Shown here: in pieces, positions 18,505-26,430 of the stretch
How positions within the stretch are numbered: the stretch's first letter is position 1
How the letters are laid out: the number at the start of each line of letters is the position of its first letter
Assembly (NCBI RefSeq): GCF_003149455.1
Contig: NZ_QFFK01000001.1
Span: forward strand, 625,935 to 689,934
Source of the DNA: Chitinophaga deserti
GTDB taxonomy: Bacteria; Bacteroidota; Bacteroidia; Chitinophagales; Chitinophagaceae
Direction of reading: 5' to 3'
Length of the DNA: 64,000 bases
The notes under the pieces: generated by a model
The model's database searches: none
What the model saw: only the letters and a program-made list of their open reading frames with translations
What the model was told of the DNA's origin: nothing
Program-made: the position numbers and the translations under genes

Positions 18505-20055
18505 ATGCATAGATTAACCTCCTTATCCTTGATTGTGGGCGCTGGCGTGATAATGTCCATGTCTGCCTGCAGCAAGAACGGCGGCGGGCTGTTCGGCAAG
18601 AAGAAAGAATCTTCTTCTGCTACAGGCTGGGCGTATAACGACCCCAAAATGGGTGGTTTCTCCGTTGCCAAGAGCAAGGACCAGTTCACCGGTCCGGGCC
18701 TTGTGTTCGTTCAGGGCGGCACGTTCGCCATGGGCGCCACGGAACAAGATGTGATGGGCGACTGGAACAATATTCCCCGCCGTATCACGGTTTCTTCATT
18801 CTATATCGACGAGAATGAGGTTTCCAACATTAATTACCGCGAATACCTTTTCTGGCTGAACCGTGTATACGGGGAATCCTTCCCGGACGTATACCGCGGC
18901 GCTTTGCCCGACTCCCTCGTATGGCGCAGTGAGCTGGCTTATAACGAGCCGCTGGTGGAGTACTACTTCCGCCACCCTGCTTACAACGATTATCCGGTAG
19001 TAGGTGTTTCCTGGAAACAAGCCACCGATTACGCTAAATGGCGCTCCAACCGTGTAAACGAAAAACTGCTCATCGACGCCGGCCTGCTTTCCCAGGCAGA
19101 CATCATGAACCAGGCAGACGACAACACGTTTGATTCCAAAGCCTACCTGGCCGGCCTTTACGAAGGCACTCCGGGCAAGATGTCTAAAAGCGCCAAGAAG
19201 CAATTCTCTAATGCCGACGGATCTCCCCGCGGCGCTCAGTTCGAAGATGGTATCATGCTGCCTAACTACCGCCTCCCCACAGAAGCGGAATGGGAATACG
19301 CAGCACTCGGATATATCGGTCAGAACCCCAACCCTTCCAAGAAAGAAGGTAAACGCGGGGAAGAGCTGATCCTCAACAAACAGATTTATTCCTGGGGCAC
19401 CAATAACAGCGGTCTCCGCGATATCCGCCGCGGTAACTGGCAGGGCCAGTTCCTGGCGAACTTCAAACGCGGATCGGGTGACAACATGGGTATGGCCGGT
19501 GGTCTTAACGACCGGGCTTCCATTCCTGCTCCCGTTCGCTCCTTCTTCCCCAACAACTTCGGTGTATATAACATGTCCGGTAACGTGAGTGAGTGGGTGA
19601 ATGACGTTTACAGACCGCTGACTACCATAGACGGTGACGACTTCAACTACTTCCGCGGTAACAAATTCCAGACTGTATACCAGAATAGTGATAAGGAATT
19701 CGAGAAAGACAGCCTGGGTGTACTGAAGATGCGTGATGTAACCGACGAAGAGTCTGCCAGCCGCCTCAACTACCAGAAAGGTGACGTAATCAACTACCTT
19801 GATGGTGACTCCCTTTCACTGGTTGAATATGGTTACGGTGTAACTACCCTGATCAACGATAAATCCCGTGTGATCAAAGGTGGTAGCTGGAACGACCGTG
19901 CATACTGGCTCTCTCCCGGCTCACGCCGCTACATGCAGGAAGAAATGGCTACCAATACAGTAGGCTTCCGTTGTGCGATGGACCGTGTAGGCAGCCCCGA
20001 AGGCAACAAGTTTAAAACGGGTCAGGCTTTCCGCGCACAGCGCCAGAAACGCTAA
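18505..20055 (+). CDS. gldJ: Gliding motility lipoprotein GldJ
   Basis: A 516-residue lipoprotein with a formylglycine-generating-enzyme (SUMF1-like) fold. The lipobox MSMSAC puts the lipid on Cys22. The block GTFAMGATEQDVMGDWNNIP, the stretch RLPTEAEWEYAALG (about residues 255-268), NMSGNVSEWVNDVY and KGGSWNDRAYW are standard for the fold. GldJ and GldK share it; GldJ is chosen because of the TGWAYNDPKMGGF N-terminal region and its place divergent from porU and porV, as in other gliding Bacteroidota. GldJ stabilises GldK and the type IX secretion apparatus. It is a single-gene unit with its own terminator. Confidence 0.92.
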   Translation: MHRLTSLSLIVGAGVIMSMSACSKNGGGLFGKKKESSSATGWAYNDPKMGGFSVAKSKDQFTGPGLVFVQGGTFAMGATEQDVMGDWNNIPRRITVSSFYIDENEVSNINYREYLFWLNRVYGESFPDVYRGALPDSLVWRSELAYNEPLVEYYFRHPAYNDYPVVGVSWKQATDYAKWRSNRVNEKLLIDAGLLSQADIMNQADDNTFDSKAYLAGLYEGTPGKMSKSAKKQFSNADGSPRGAQFEDGIMLPNYRLPTEAEWEYAALGYIGQNPNPSKKEGKRGEELILNKQIYSWGTNNSGLRDIRRGNWQGQFLANFKRGSGDNMGMAGGLNDRASIPAPVRSFFPNNFGVYNMSGNVSEWVNDVYRPLTTIDGDDFNYFRGNKFQTVYQNSDKEFEKDSLGVLKMRDVTDEESASRLNYQKGDVINYLDGDSLSLVEYGYGVTTLINDKSRVIKGGSWNDRAYWLSPGSRRYMQEEMATNTVGFRCAMDRVGSPEGNKFKTGQAFRAQRQKR

Positions 20056-20073
20056 TCCGATCAATAGCATACG

Positions 20074-20111
20074 AAAGAGAAAGGCTGACCATTTGGTCAG
20101 CCTTTCTCTTT
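20074..20111. terminator. Terminator downstream of gldJ
   Basis: A perfect 17-bp stem (20074-20090 with 20095-20111; core AAAGGCTGACC / GGTCAGCCTTT) and a 4-base ATTT loop, then TT. Confidence 0.93.
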
Positions 20112-20169
20112 TAAGCCAGGTTAAAGTATTTCCCTCAGCGATTGTCTGGTACGTTACAGATGTTCATTA

Positions 20170-20204
20170 AAGGAAAGGCTGACCTTATTGGTCAGCCTTT
20201 CCTT
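20170..20204. terminator. Second, related hairpin before the convergent peroxiredoxin gene
   Basis: A perfect 15-bp stem (20170-20184 with 20190-20204) with the same core AAAGGCTGACC / GGTCAGCCTTT as the hairpin 80 bases upstream. It probably ends the minus-strand peroxiredoxin transcript. Confidence 0.88.
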
Positions 20205-20227
20205 CGTAATATTCAAACTACTCCCGT

Positions 20228-21592
20228 TTAGCGTTTTTTAGCTTTAGCCTTGGGAGCTGGTTTTCTTTTAGGTGTACCCCATCCGGCAGGCCTGGGCTCG
20301 GAAGCGCTCTTCTTAACAGCGGGTTTTGCTTTAGCGGCAGCTTTCCTGGCTACCGGTTTTGCTTTCACCTTTGCCTTTGCCTTAGGTGCCGGCTTAGCCT
20401 TTACTGCAGCTTTAGCTTTAGCCTTGGGAGCGGGTTTAGCTTTTGCTGCCACTTTAGCCTTTGCCTTAGGTGCCGGCTTAGCCTTTACTGCGGCTTTCGC
20501 TTTTCCTTTTATAGCTGGTTTTGCTTTAACAGCTGCTTTTTTAGCTACTGGTTTCACTTTAACGGCTGCTTTTTTAGCTGCCGGTTTTGCTTTAACAGCG
20601 GCTTTCTTAGCAGCGGGCTTCGCTTTCACAGCAGCCTTTTTAGCCACCGGTTTCGCTTTAGCGGCTACTTTCTTAGCTACAGGTTTAGCTTTAGCGGCTG
20701 GTTTCGTTTTAGCAGCAGCTTTTTTAGCTACAGGCTTGGCTTTAACAGCAGCTTTTTTAGCAGCGGGCTTTGCTTTGGCAGCAGCCTTCTTAGCAGCAGG
20801 AGCGGCTTTGGCGGCAGCTTTCTTAGCAACAGGTGCAGCCTTCACAGCAGCTTTTTTGGCAGCAGCGGGCTTAGCCTTGGTTGCGGCCTTCGCTTTGGGA
20901 GCGGGCTTTGCTTTAACGGCGGGCTTCTTTGCGGCAGGGGCTGCTACGGGTTCTGCTTTCTTCTCAGCAGGAGCCGCAGCTTTTTTCTTAACCACTTTCC
21001 TTGCGGGAGCGGGAGCTGCAGGAGCAGGCTCAGCGGTTTCCGTTGCGGCGGCAGGTGCAGCCACTTCAGCAGGAGCCGGAGCAGGTTCTTCCTTCTCAGC
21101 GGGCTTCACATCTTCCCAGCCATCGGTATTCCCTTCCCACAGTGCAATAATCTCGCGGGCATGGTCTCCGGTGTCGGGCTTTTCGATTACGTTGGCAAGG
21201 ATGCCGTTTTCATCGATGAGGAATGTGGTGCGGTGGGTTCCGTCGTAAGTACGGCCCATAAATGTCTTCTCTCCCCAAACGCCATAGGCATTCAGGATTT
21301 CGTGGCTGGTATCCACGAGAATGGGGAACGGCAGGTCGTACTTGTCGCTAAACTTCTTATGGCTTTTTTCGTCATCCTCACTTACACCGATCACCGCATA
21401 GCCTCTGTTCAGAAGCTGTGTGTGATGATCACGAAGATTGCAGGCCTGGGTTGTGCAGCCTGGCGTCATGTCGTGGGGATAAAAATAGAGGATGACTTTC
21501 TTTCCTCTGAAATCGGCCAGCGATATGGTATTACCATGCTGGTCCACGGCGGAAAAGTCGGGGGCGCTTGCCCCAGGTTGCAGATGCGTCAT
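20228..21592 (-). CDS. Bcp-type peroxiredoxin with a long histone-H1-like tail
   Basis: 454 residues, about three times the usual Bcp length. Residues 1-153 are a complete thiol peroxidase that reduces peroxides through thioredoxin. The peroxidatic Cys46 is in PHDMTPGCTTQACN, with Cys51 as probable resolving Cys, and the fold continues through YGVWGEKTFMG and TTFLIDENG. Residues about 160-195 are a Glu/Pro/Ala linker. Residues about 196-454 consist almost entirely of Lys, Ala, Pro and Val in repeats such as KPVAKKAAVKA and KPAPKAKA, like H1, AlgP or PhaF tails. DNA or polyanion binding is inferred. It starts 7 bases after the M23 peptidase gene and is probably co-transcribed. Confidence 0.93.
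   Translation of the reverse strand: MTHLQPGASAPDFSAVDQHGNTISLADFRGKKVILYFYPHDMTPGCTTQACNLRDHHTQLLNRGYAVIGVSEDDEKSHKKFSDKYDLPFPILVDTSHEILNAYGVWGEKTFMGRTYDGTHRTTFLIDENGILANVIEKPDTGDHAREIIALWEGNTDGWEDVKPAEKEEPAPAPAEVAAPAAATETAEPAPAAPAPARKVVKKKAAAPAEKKAEPVAAPAAKKPAVKAKPAPKAKAATKAKPAAAKKAAVKAAPVAKKAAAKAAPAAKKAAAKAKPAAKKAAVKAKPVAKKAAAKTKPAAKAKPVAKKVAAKAKPVAKKAAVKAKPAAKKAAVKAKPAAKKAAVKVKPVAKKAAVKAKPAIKGKAKAAVKAKPAPKAKAKVAAKAKPAPKAKAKAAVKAKPAPKAKAKVKAKPVARKAAAKAKPAVKKSASEPRPAGWGTPKRKPAPKAKAKKR
20290..20990 (-). repeat. Low-complexity coding repeats for the Lys/Ala/Pro tail
   Basis: Imperfect units of about 33 bases encode KP-x-AKKAA-x-KA peptides and change to shorter PKAKAK units near the 3' end. 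Codons vary between units, so the tail has diverged since the units duplicated. The region is likely to vary in length between strains and to assemble poorly. Confidence 0.8.
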
Positions 21593-21599
21593 GGTTTAA

Positions 21600-23297
21600 C
21601 TAGCGTTTAAACGTCAATGTATATGTGGATGAGTTGTTCGCGATGTCCGTCACGGTGAGCGTAAGGGTATGCGTCCCGGGAGGGCAATGCTTATCAAAAT
21701 TATAAGAAACTACGTTACTTTTTCGCGAAAAGCGTAACCATTTTCCATCCAGTTCCGCACGGTAGGATTTTATCCCGCTCCCGTCGCTCATACTGAATGC
21801 AATACGGCCTGCCCCGCCAAGATTTGCGCCCTGTTTAATTCCCCCAAGCGGCGTGATTTTAGGTGCTGTGGTATCTGCCAGCAGTTGAAAATCTCCCAGA
21901 TCCCGCGAGGTACCGCGGTACCAGCCGTCTTCTTCTGCCGTAACCGCCATTACACTTTCCCCAAATCCCTGCCTGTGCAGCACCAGCCTGTCGCGCAGAT
22001 GTGCCGGAACGGGCCTCGATGGCTTAATACGGAGGTTGAAACCCGTATGCAGCGGTACCAGTGCGGAATGCAGCCTGAAGATATTGGAATACCCGCCGGC
22101 AGAAGCGATCTCAGAATACCGGAAACAGATCTGGTCGTACAGCAGCCCTTCATCCAGACTAAACTCCACCTGGTTGTTCTCGAATATATTCATGGATTCA
22201 GGGAACATCCTGTTGGCGCAGGCCGCTTCTGCAGCCTTACTGCCGCTTTGCTGCAGCGTGAGCTTTACATCAGATTTGTTACCGTATGCGTCCGTTACCC
22301 GGAGAGTTACAGGGTGAGGCTGCCCGTCAGACAGGTCGATCGTACCATCGCCTTCCACGTCGTGATAAATGCCCAGCTGATTCCCCGGGAGGGCAAATAG
22401 CAGTTGCACATACGGGCCGCCGCCTTTTTTCATTTTATAGTCGATGTGCGCGTTGAGGTACCGCGTTTCGTCGTATCCGATATTATCCAGCTGGAAGCCC
22501 ATATCTACCGCCCCGTCGCGGATGAGCATGGCTTCGTAGATGCCATTGGGGTTGGCAGAATTGCTCTGGCGGTCGAGGGCGCTGATGCCCAGGCTTACTT
22601 TATCGGTAGCTACCTGAACGAGGGGTTTAGCGGCTACAAAACCACCTTCCTTCGTACGTTTTACGGGTACTACCACCGGTGTTTGTTCAAAAATGCTGCG
22701 GTTGCGGTCGTACACCACCACGCGGGAAATCTCCGGGTCGCGGGTATCGGGGATATTGAAACCGAAAAGCATCCCGTTCAGGGGCTTTTCCGTTTGTGTA
22801 TCGCGGATCTCGAAGTGGAGGTGCGGACCGGCAGAGCCGCCAGTATTACCGCTCCAGGCTATGAAATCGCCCTTTTTAACCGGGAAAAGATTAGCGGGGA
22901 TATCCAGGCTCACAGCCCATGATTCCTGCTCGTATTGCTTCCGTTCGAGGTATTCCTCGAGCAGGGGGGTAAACTTATTCAGGTGGGCGTATACGGTGGT
23001 ATATCCGTTGGGGTGGGTGATGTAAAGCACATTTCCGAAACCGGTGTGCGAAACGCCCACACGGCTCACATAGCCCTCGGCAGCCGCGTGTACGGGAAGA
23101 TTCTCGCGCTGTTGCGTCTTTAAATCCAGCCCGGAATGGAAGTGATTGGGCCGTAATTCACCGAAATTACCGGCCAGCTCCATGGGAATATTCAACGGGT
23201 TTCTGAAATAGCCTTTCGGGTAATGCTTCTCCGGCAGCGACTGCGCCTGCACAAGCTGCGGGAGCAATAGCAAAAGTGCGATCGATCTTTTCATCAT
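21600..23297 (-). CDS. Exported M23 family metallopeptidase
   Basis: About 565 residues. The start at 23297 (ATG-ATG) gives the signal peptide MMKRSIALLLLLPQLVQAQ; the longer frame adds 25 poorly fitting residues. The M23 domain is near the N-terminus and has an intact zinc site: HFHSGLDL, then YAHLNKF, then HLHFEIRD. A cross-linked peptidoglycan endopeptidase acting in the periplasm is expected. The C-terminal 350 residues are beta-sandwich-like (for example IKSYRAELDGKWL and HTLTLTVTDIANNSS) and may bind the envelope. This contrasts with the degenerate LytM protein at 8520-9962. It is followed 7 bases later by the peroxiredoxin gene. Confidence 0.9.
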   Translation of the reverse strand: MMKRSIALLLLLPQLVQAQSLPEKHYPKGYFRNPLNIPMELAGNFGELRPNHFHSGLDLKTQQRENLPVHAAAEGYVSRVGVSHTGFGNVLYITHPNGYTTVYAHLNKFTPLLEEYLERKQYEQESWAVSLDIPANLFPVKKGDFIAWSGNTGGSAGPHLHFEIRDTQTEKPLNGMLFGFNIPDTRDPEISRVVVYDRNRSIFEQTPVVVPVKRTKEGGFVAAKPLVQVATDKVSLGISALDRQSNSANPNGIYEAMLIRDGAVDMGFQLDNIGYDETRYLNAHIDYKMKKGGGPYVQLLFALPGNQLGIYHDVEGDGTIDLSDGQPHPVTLRVTDAYGNKSDVKLTLQQSGSKAAEAACANRMFPESMNIFENNQVEFSLDEGLLYDQICFRYSEIASAGGYSNIFRLHSALVPLHTGFNLRIKPSRPVPAHLRDRLVLHRQGFGESVMAVTAEEDGWYRGTSRDLGDFQLLADTTAPKITPLGGIKQGANLGGAGRIAFSMSDGSGIKSYRAELDGKWLRFSRKSNVVSYNFDKHCPPGTHTLTLTVTDIANNSSTYTLTFKR

Positions 23298-23418
23298 GCA
23301 AATGTAATGGTTAAAGAAGTGACAGACAGCCATCTTCCATGATTGACAGCGAATTAACATATTTTTTGTCAACAGCTCTGCACTTTTCCTTAATTTCCAT
23401 TCACCAAAACATCCGCAT

Positions 23419-23826
23419 ATGAGCTACCCGATACAAGAGATCCAGGGCATAGGGCCCAACTACGCAGGAAAACTGAAAGGCATTGGCATCGATACCGTGT
23501 CTAAATTGCTGCAGGATGGCAGCCTTAAAAGCGGCCGTTCCCGCATTGCAGAATCTACCGGAATCCCCGAAACACTCATCCTCACATGGGTGAACCATGC
23601 AGACCTTATGCGCCTGAACGGCGTGGGCGACCAGTTTGCCGAGCTGCTAGAAGCAGCCGGCGTAGATACCGTTAAAGAGCTGCGCAACCGTAATGCAGAA
23701 AACCTTTACGCCAAGGTAACTGAACTGAACCAGCTGAAAAATCTCAGTGGCCGGCCCCCTTCGCTCTCAGAAATCCAGAGCATGATTGACCAGGCCCGCG
23801 ACCTGGAGCCTGCCGTCGCTTATTAA
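23419..23826 (+). CDS. DUF4332 helix-hairpin-helix protein
   Basis: A 135-residue protein with two helix-hairpin-helix pairs: IQGIGPNYAGKLKGIGIDTV (about residues 8-27) and LNGVGDQFAELLEAAGVDTV (about 66-85). This matches the DUF4332 family. The hairpins often contact DNA or serve as protein interfaces; no catalytic motif is seen. It is divergent from the M23 gene and ends at a strong hairpin. Confidence 0.88.
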   Translation: MSYPIQEIQGIGPNYAGKLKGIGIDTVSKLLQDGSLKSGRSRIAESTGIPETLILTWVNHADLMRLNGVGDQFAELLEAAGVDTVKELRNRNAENLYAKVTELNQLKNLSGRPPSLSEIQSMIDQARDLEPAVAY

Positions 23827-23847
23827 AATCTCAAACCAACGTCAACG

Positions 23848-23877
23848 AAAAGGGCGGGGAACTTTCCCCGCCCTTTT
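23848..23877. terminator. Bidirectional terminator
   Basis: A perfect 13-bp stem (23848-23860 with 23865-23877; core AGGGCGGGGA / TCCCCGCCCT) and an ACTT loop, between the convergent DUF4332 and tail-fibre-like genes. Confidence 0.92.
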
Positions 23878-23881
23878 TAAT

Positions 23882-24700
23882 TTATTTACCAGCTTTCGCT
23901 TCCTGCTCTGCCTTCCACTTCTCCAGCGCCTCCAGCTTCTTGTTCTGTTCGATCAGGTACAAGGTTAGCTCTTCTACTTTCGCCAATAGTTTCTTGTTCA
24001 TCTCTCCCAGTTCAACCCCTTCTTTCTCAACTTCTTTTTCTGAAGGTATATCCTTCAGGTGGCCATTTTCCCGGATATGTTTTTCTACCTCCTGCAAGGA
24101 AGGCAACCGGTAATCGCTCCTGAATACATAATCCGCCCATCCGGTGCTGAGTACCTTTACTTTTTTAGAGGTGATGGTGCCGTTGACGGAGAGTTCCGAT
24201 TGCGGGGCGAGCGTACCAATACCAACCAAACCGGTACTGGTTACATTGATCGCCCCCGAAGCTGGCGCAGCCGTACCCCGTCCGCCAATCCTCATAATAC
24301 TGCTTTCCTCCTGAATCCAGAAACGGGTATTGCTGGCTGATTGCAGGGCGATCGTGGATTTACCGTTGATGAGATCATAAACATAAAGTTTTCCCGGGAA
24401 AGTAGCGCCTCCATAGCCTATGGCCATGCCCGTTTCGGAAAGATAAATCTGTGTAGAATTTGAACCGACCCCGCCTGACAACGATAACGGAATATAAGTA
24501 TTAGTGGTCCTGTTAAATCCGATAATCCCTGCAATGGGATTCGTGCCAGGAGTTATTACTCCAATTTCTGTAGCAGGCCCAGTGCCTCCGCTCAGATACC
24601 AGTCTTTAAAACGGCCTTGCCCTTCCCATTGTGTAGTTGGAGCCTGTCCTTTTGCAATAATCGGGCTGATTGCAAACAATAATAAAAAAAACCTTTTCAT
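23882..24700 (-). CDS. Secreted tail-fibre-like protein with C-terminal coiled coil
   Basis: 272 residues. Residues 1-18 are a signal peptide ending IIAKGQ. The middle is Gly/Thr/Ser-rich beta structure with VGIGTLAPQSELSVNGTI, a motif common in phage-fibre and bacterial surface repeats. The C-terminus has the widespread Bacteroidota block DYRLPSLQEVEKHIRENGH followed by LKDIPSEKEV and a coiled coil LGEMNKKLLAKVEELTLYLI. This layout resembles trimeric fibre stalks that end in a self-cleaving chaperone, but the S74 protease itself is not recognisable. A surface fibre or adhesin is inferred. Confidence 0.8.
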   Translation of the reverse strand: MKRFFLLLFAISPIIAKGQAPTTQWEGQGRFKDWYLSGGTGPATEIGVITPGTNPIAGIIGFNRTTNTYIPLSLSGGVGSNSTQIYLSETGMAIGYGGATFPGKLYVYDLINGKSTIALQSASNTRFWIQEESSIMRIGGRGTAAPASGAINVTSTGLVGIGTLAPQSELSVNGTITSKKVKVLSTGWADYVFRSDYRLPSLQEVEKHIRENGHLKDIPSEKEVEKEGVELGEMNKKLLAKVEELTLYLIEQNKKLEALEKWKAEQEAKAGK

Positions 24701-24781
24701 AGATATAAGTGATTAACAGGACGCAAGATAAAGTTTTAAAATAAAAAGAGGTCCGGATATCCAGCTCTCTTAATCAAATAC

Positions 24782-25585
24782 TTATAATCCCTTCCGTATC
24801 TCATCTATCAGCCCTACGAACTTCGGATCGGTCCGGATATCGGGCTTCCAGGCGAGGCCCATTTCGCAGAGGTCGTACTCCTTCCGGATGGTAGCCCCCA
24901 CTTTACCTTCTTCCGTCCCCATCAGCCACACTGTGTCCGACACGGCTGCGGCATTCTCAATATCGTGGCTCACCACAATGAGGGTATTATCTTCATGCAA
25001 AGTGGAAACTTTCAGCAGCAGTTCGATCACCTTATCGATCATCAGGATATCAAGCCCGGAAAAAGGCTCGTCTAACAGGATAAACCGGTTGCCGGTAAGT
25101 ACCTGCTGGATGATGCTCACGCGCTGGCGCTGGCCGCCGCTTAACTGAGCCGGATATTTCTTCAGATGGTCGATCAGTTCAAACGTGTTCGCATAATCTT
25201 CAATAATGCGTTTCTTCTCCGCCTCACTCAGTGCCACTCCGGAATGATCGAGCCCAATCCGGAGGTTCTGGTAAACGGTGCGGTGCTGGAACAGGATGTA
25301 GTTCTGGGGCACAATACCTACCTGACCTGCTTTCACGGGATGCTGGTCGGCCCCTATCCGTACTGTTCCCTGTGTAGGAGGCACGAGCCCTGACAGCACT
25401 TTAAACAACTGGGTTTTACCCAGCCCGCTGCGCCCTATCAGCGCAACTACCTGCCCCTGATGCACGCCTTCACGGTGTACATTCCGTATCTGGAAATTGA
25501 TGTCGCGGAGAATGACCTTTTCACCATACTGCAAATGAATGTTCTCCGCACTCAGCAGTACATGGCTTTTTGTATATGCGTTCAT
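24782..25585 (-). CDS. ABC transporter ATP-binding protein (TauB/SsuB-like)
   Basis: 267 residues with a complete nucleotide-binding domain: Walker A GRSGLGKT (residues 51-58), signature LSGGQ (148-152), Walker B ILLDEP (169-174) and switch His207 in VVSHD. The class resembles nitrate/taurine/sulfonate importers. The start ATG overlaps the permease stop by one base, so the two are translationally coupled. It is the last gene of the five-gene operon 24782-29916. The C-terminal 40 residues, which mention no known regulatory domain, extend past the standard domain. Confidence 0.92.
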   Translation of the reverse strand: MNAYTKSHVLLSAENIHLQYGEKVILRDINFQIRNVHREGVHQGQVVALIGRSGLGKTQLFKVLSGLVPPTQGTVRIGADQHPVKAGQVGIVPQNYILFQHRTVYQNLRIGLDHSGVALSEAEKKRIIEDYANTFELIDHLKKYPAQLSGGQRQRVSIIQQVLTGNRFILLDEPFSGLDILMIDKVIELLLKVSTLHEDNTLIVVSHDIENAAAVSDTVWLMGTEEGKVGATIRKEYDLCEMGLAWKPDIRTDPKFVGLIDEIRKGL

Positions 25586-26367
25586 TATCGTGTTTGCAAT
25601 TTGGTGTAAGGAAATAACCAGTGGCGGAACTGGCCCAGGATGTAATCGAAGGCCATACCCAGTATGAAAATGATGACGAGCAAACCGAACACCACGTCCA
25701 GCTGCACATATTTATTGGCTTTTATGAGCATCACGCCCAGCCCCCCTTCACTCATGCTAAGGCCTTCCACAGATGTGATCATGAGCCAGGCGATGGCAAA
25801 GTTCTGACGCATCACTTCAAACACCTGATCCAGCCGGCCGATGATAATCACCTCCCACAGGGTCTTCCAGCTGTTCATGCGCAGGGTGGTACACAGTTCA
25901 TATTCCTGCTTGTTAATCCCTTCGATCACCGATAACAGCGAGGTCACGAAGAAAGGAACGATACCGAATATGAGCAGGCTGATCTTCAGCTGATGCCCGT
26001 TTTGCGTAAGCAGCGTAAACAGGAAGATGAGCCCCGTGAGCGTGAGGTACCGGCATTTGACTATAAACCTTGCTATGGGCTGAAAAAACGGCACGATCGA
26101 CAGATAACTGATCACCAGCGCGATGAGGATGGAAATAACCATCCCTTTCACGGTAAGCGTAAGACTGGCGAAAAGGTTATCGATAAAGTCGGGCATGGTA
26201 AATATCCGTCCTATAGCACCCACCACTTTATCCGGCGTAGGTATGAGCCCGCCGCCCGACAGCTGCCAGGCAATGAGTGCCACCGCTGCTTCCGCAACAA
26301 TCAGCAACAGCATCGTGCGCGGGTTAATGGTGCGCAGTGGCTCGAATATGGATTTGATTTTATTCAA
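25585..26367 (-). CDS. ABC transporter permease (TauC/SsuC-like)
   Basis: About 260 residues with roughly six membrane segments and the cytoplasmic EAA-like loop around ELCTTLRMNSWKTLWEV. The longest frame opens at a TTG at 26430, but its first 21 codons lie in an intergenic hairpin. The TTG at 26367, preceded by GGAAA and giving MNKIKSIFEPLRTI, is a better start; no ATG lies before residue 40 of the longest frame. It forms the membrane channel for the ATPase encoded immediately downstream. Substrate unknown. Confidence 0.85.
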   Translation of the reverse strand: MNKIKSIFEPLRTINPRTMLLLIVAEAAVALIAWQLSGGGLIPTPDKVVGAIGRIFTMPDFIDNLFASLTLTVKGMVISILIALVISYLSIVPFFQPIARFIVKCRYLTLTGLIFLFTLLTQNGHQLKISLLIFGIVPFFVTSLLSVIEGINKQEYELCTTLRMNSWKTLWEVIIIGRLDQVFEVMRQNFAIAWLMITSVEGLSMSEGGLGVMLIKANKYVQLDVVFGLLVIIFILGMAFDYILGQFRHWLFPYTKLQTR

Positions 26368-26393
26368 TGGTTTCCGGTTTAAGGGATAAGAAA

Positions 26394-26423
26394 ATCCCCG
26401 GAATGGCAAGCCACCCCGGGGAT
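26394..26423 (-). terminator. Intercistronic hairpin in the OmpA-ABC operon
   Basis: Stem ATCCCCGG (26394-26401) with CCGGGGAT (26416-26423), an inner TGGC/GCCA stem, and TTTTCTT after it on the minus strand. It lies between the substrate-binding gene and the permease gene. It may act as a partial terminator or a 3' stabiliser, giving more binding protein than transporter. Confidence 0.6.
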
Positions 26424-26430
26424 ACAGCAA

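Noticed and set aside
20250-21248. A long plus-strand open frame of Ala/Phe/Leu-rich sequence opposite the peroxiredoxin tail
   Set aside because: It is the complement of Lys/Ala/Pro codon repeats; it has no start context or family features, and the peroxiredoxin frame is intact.
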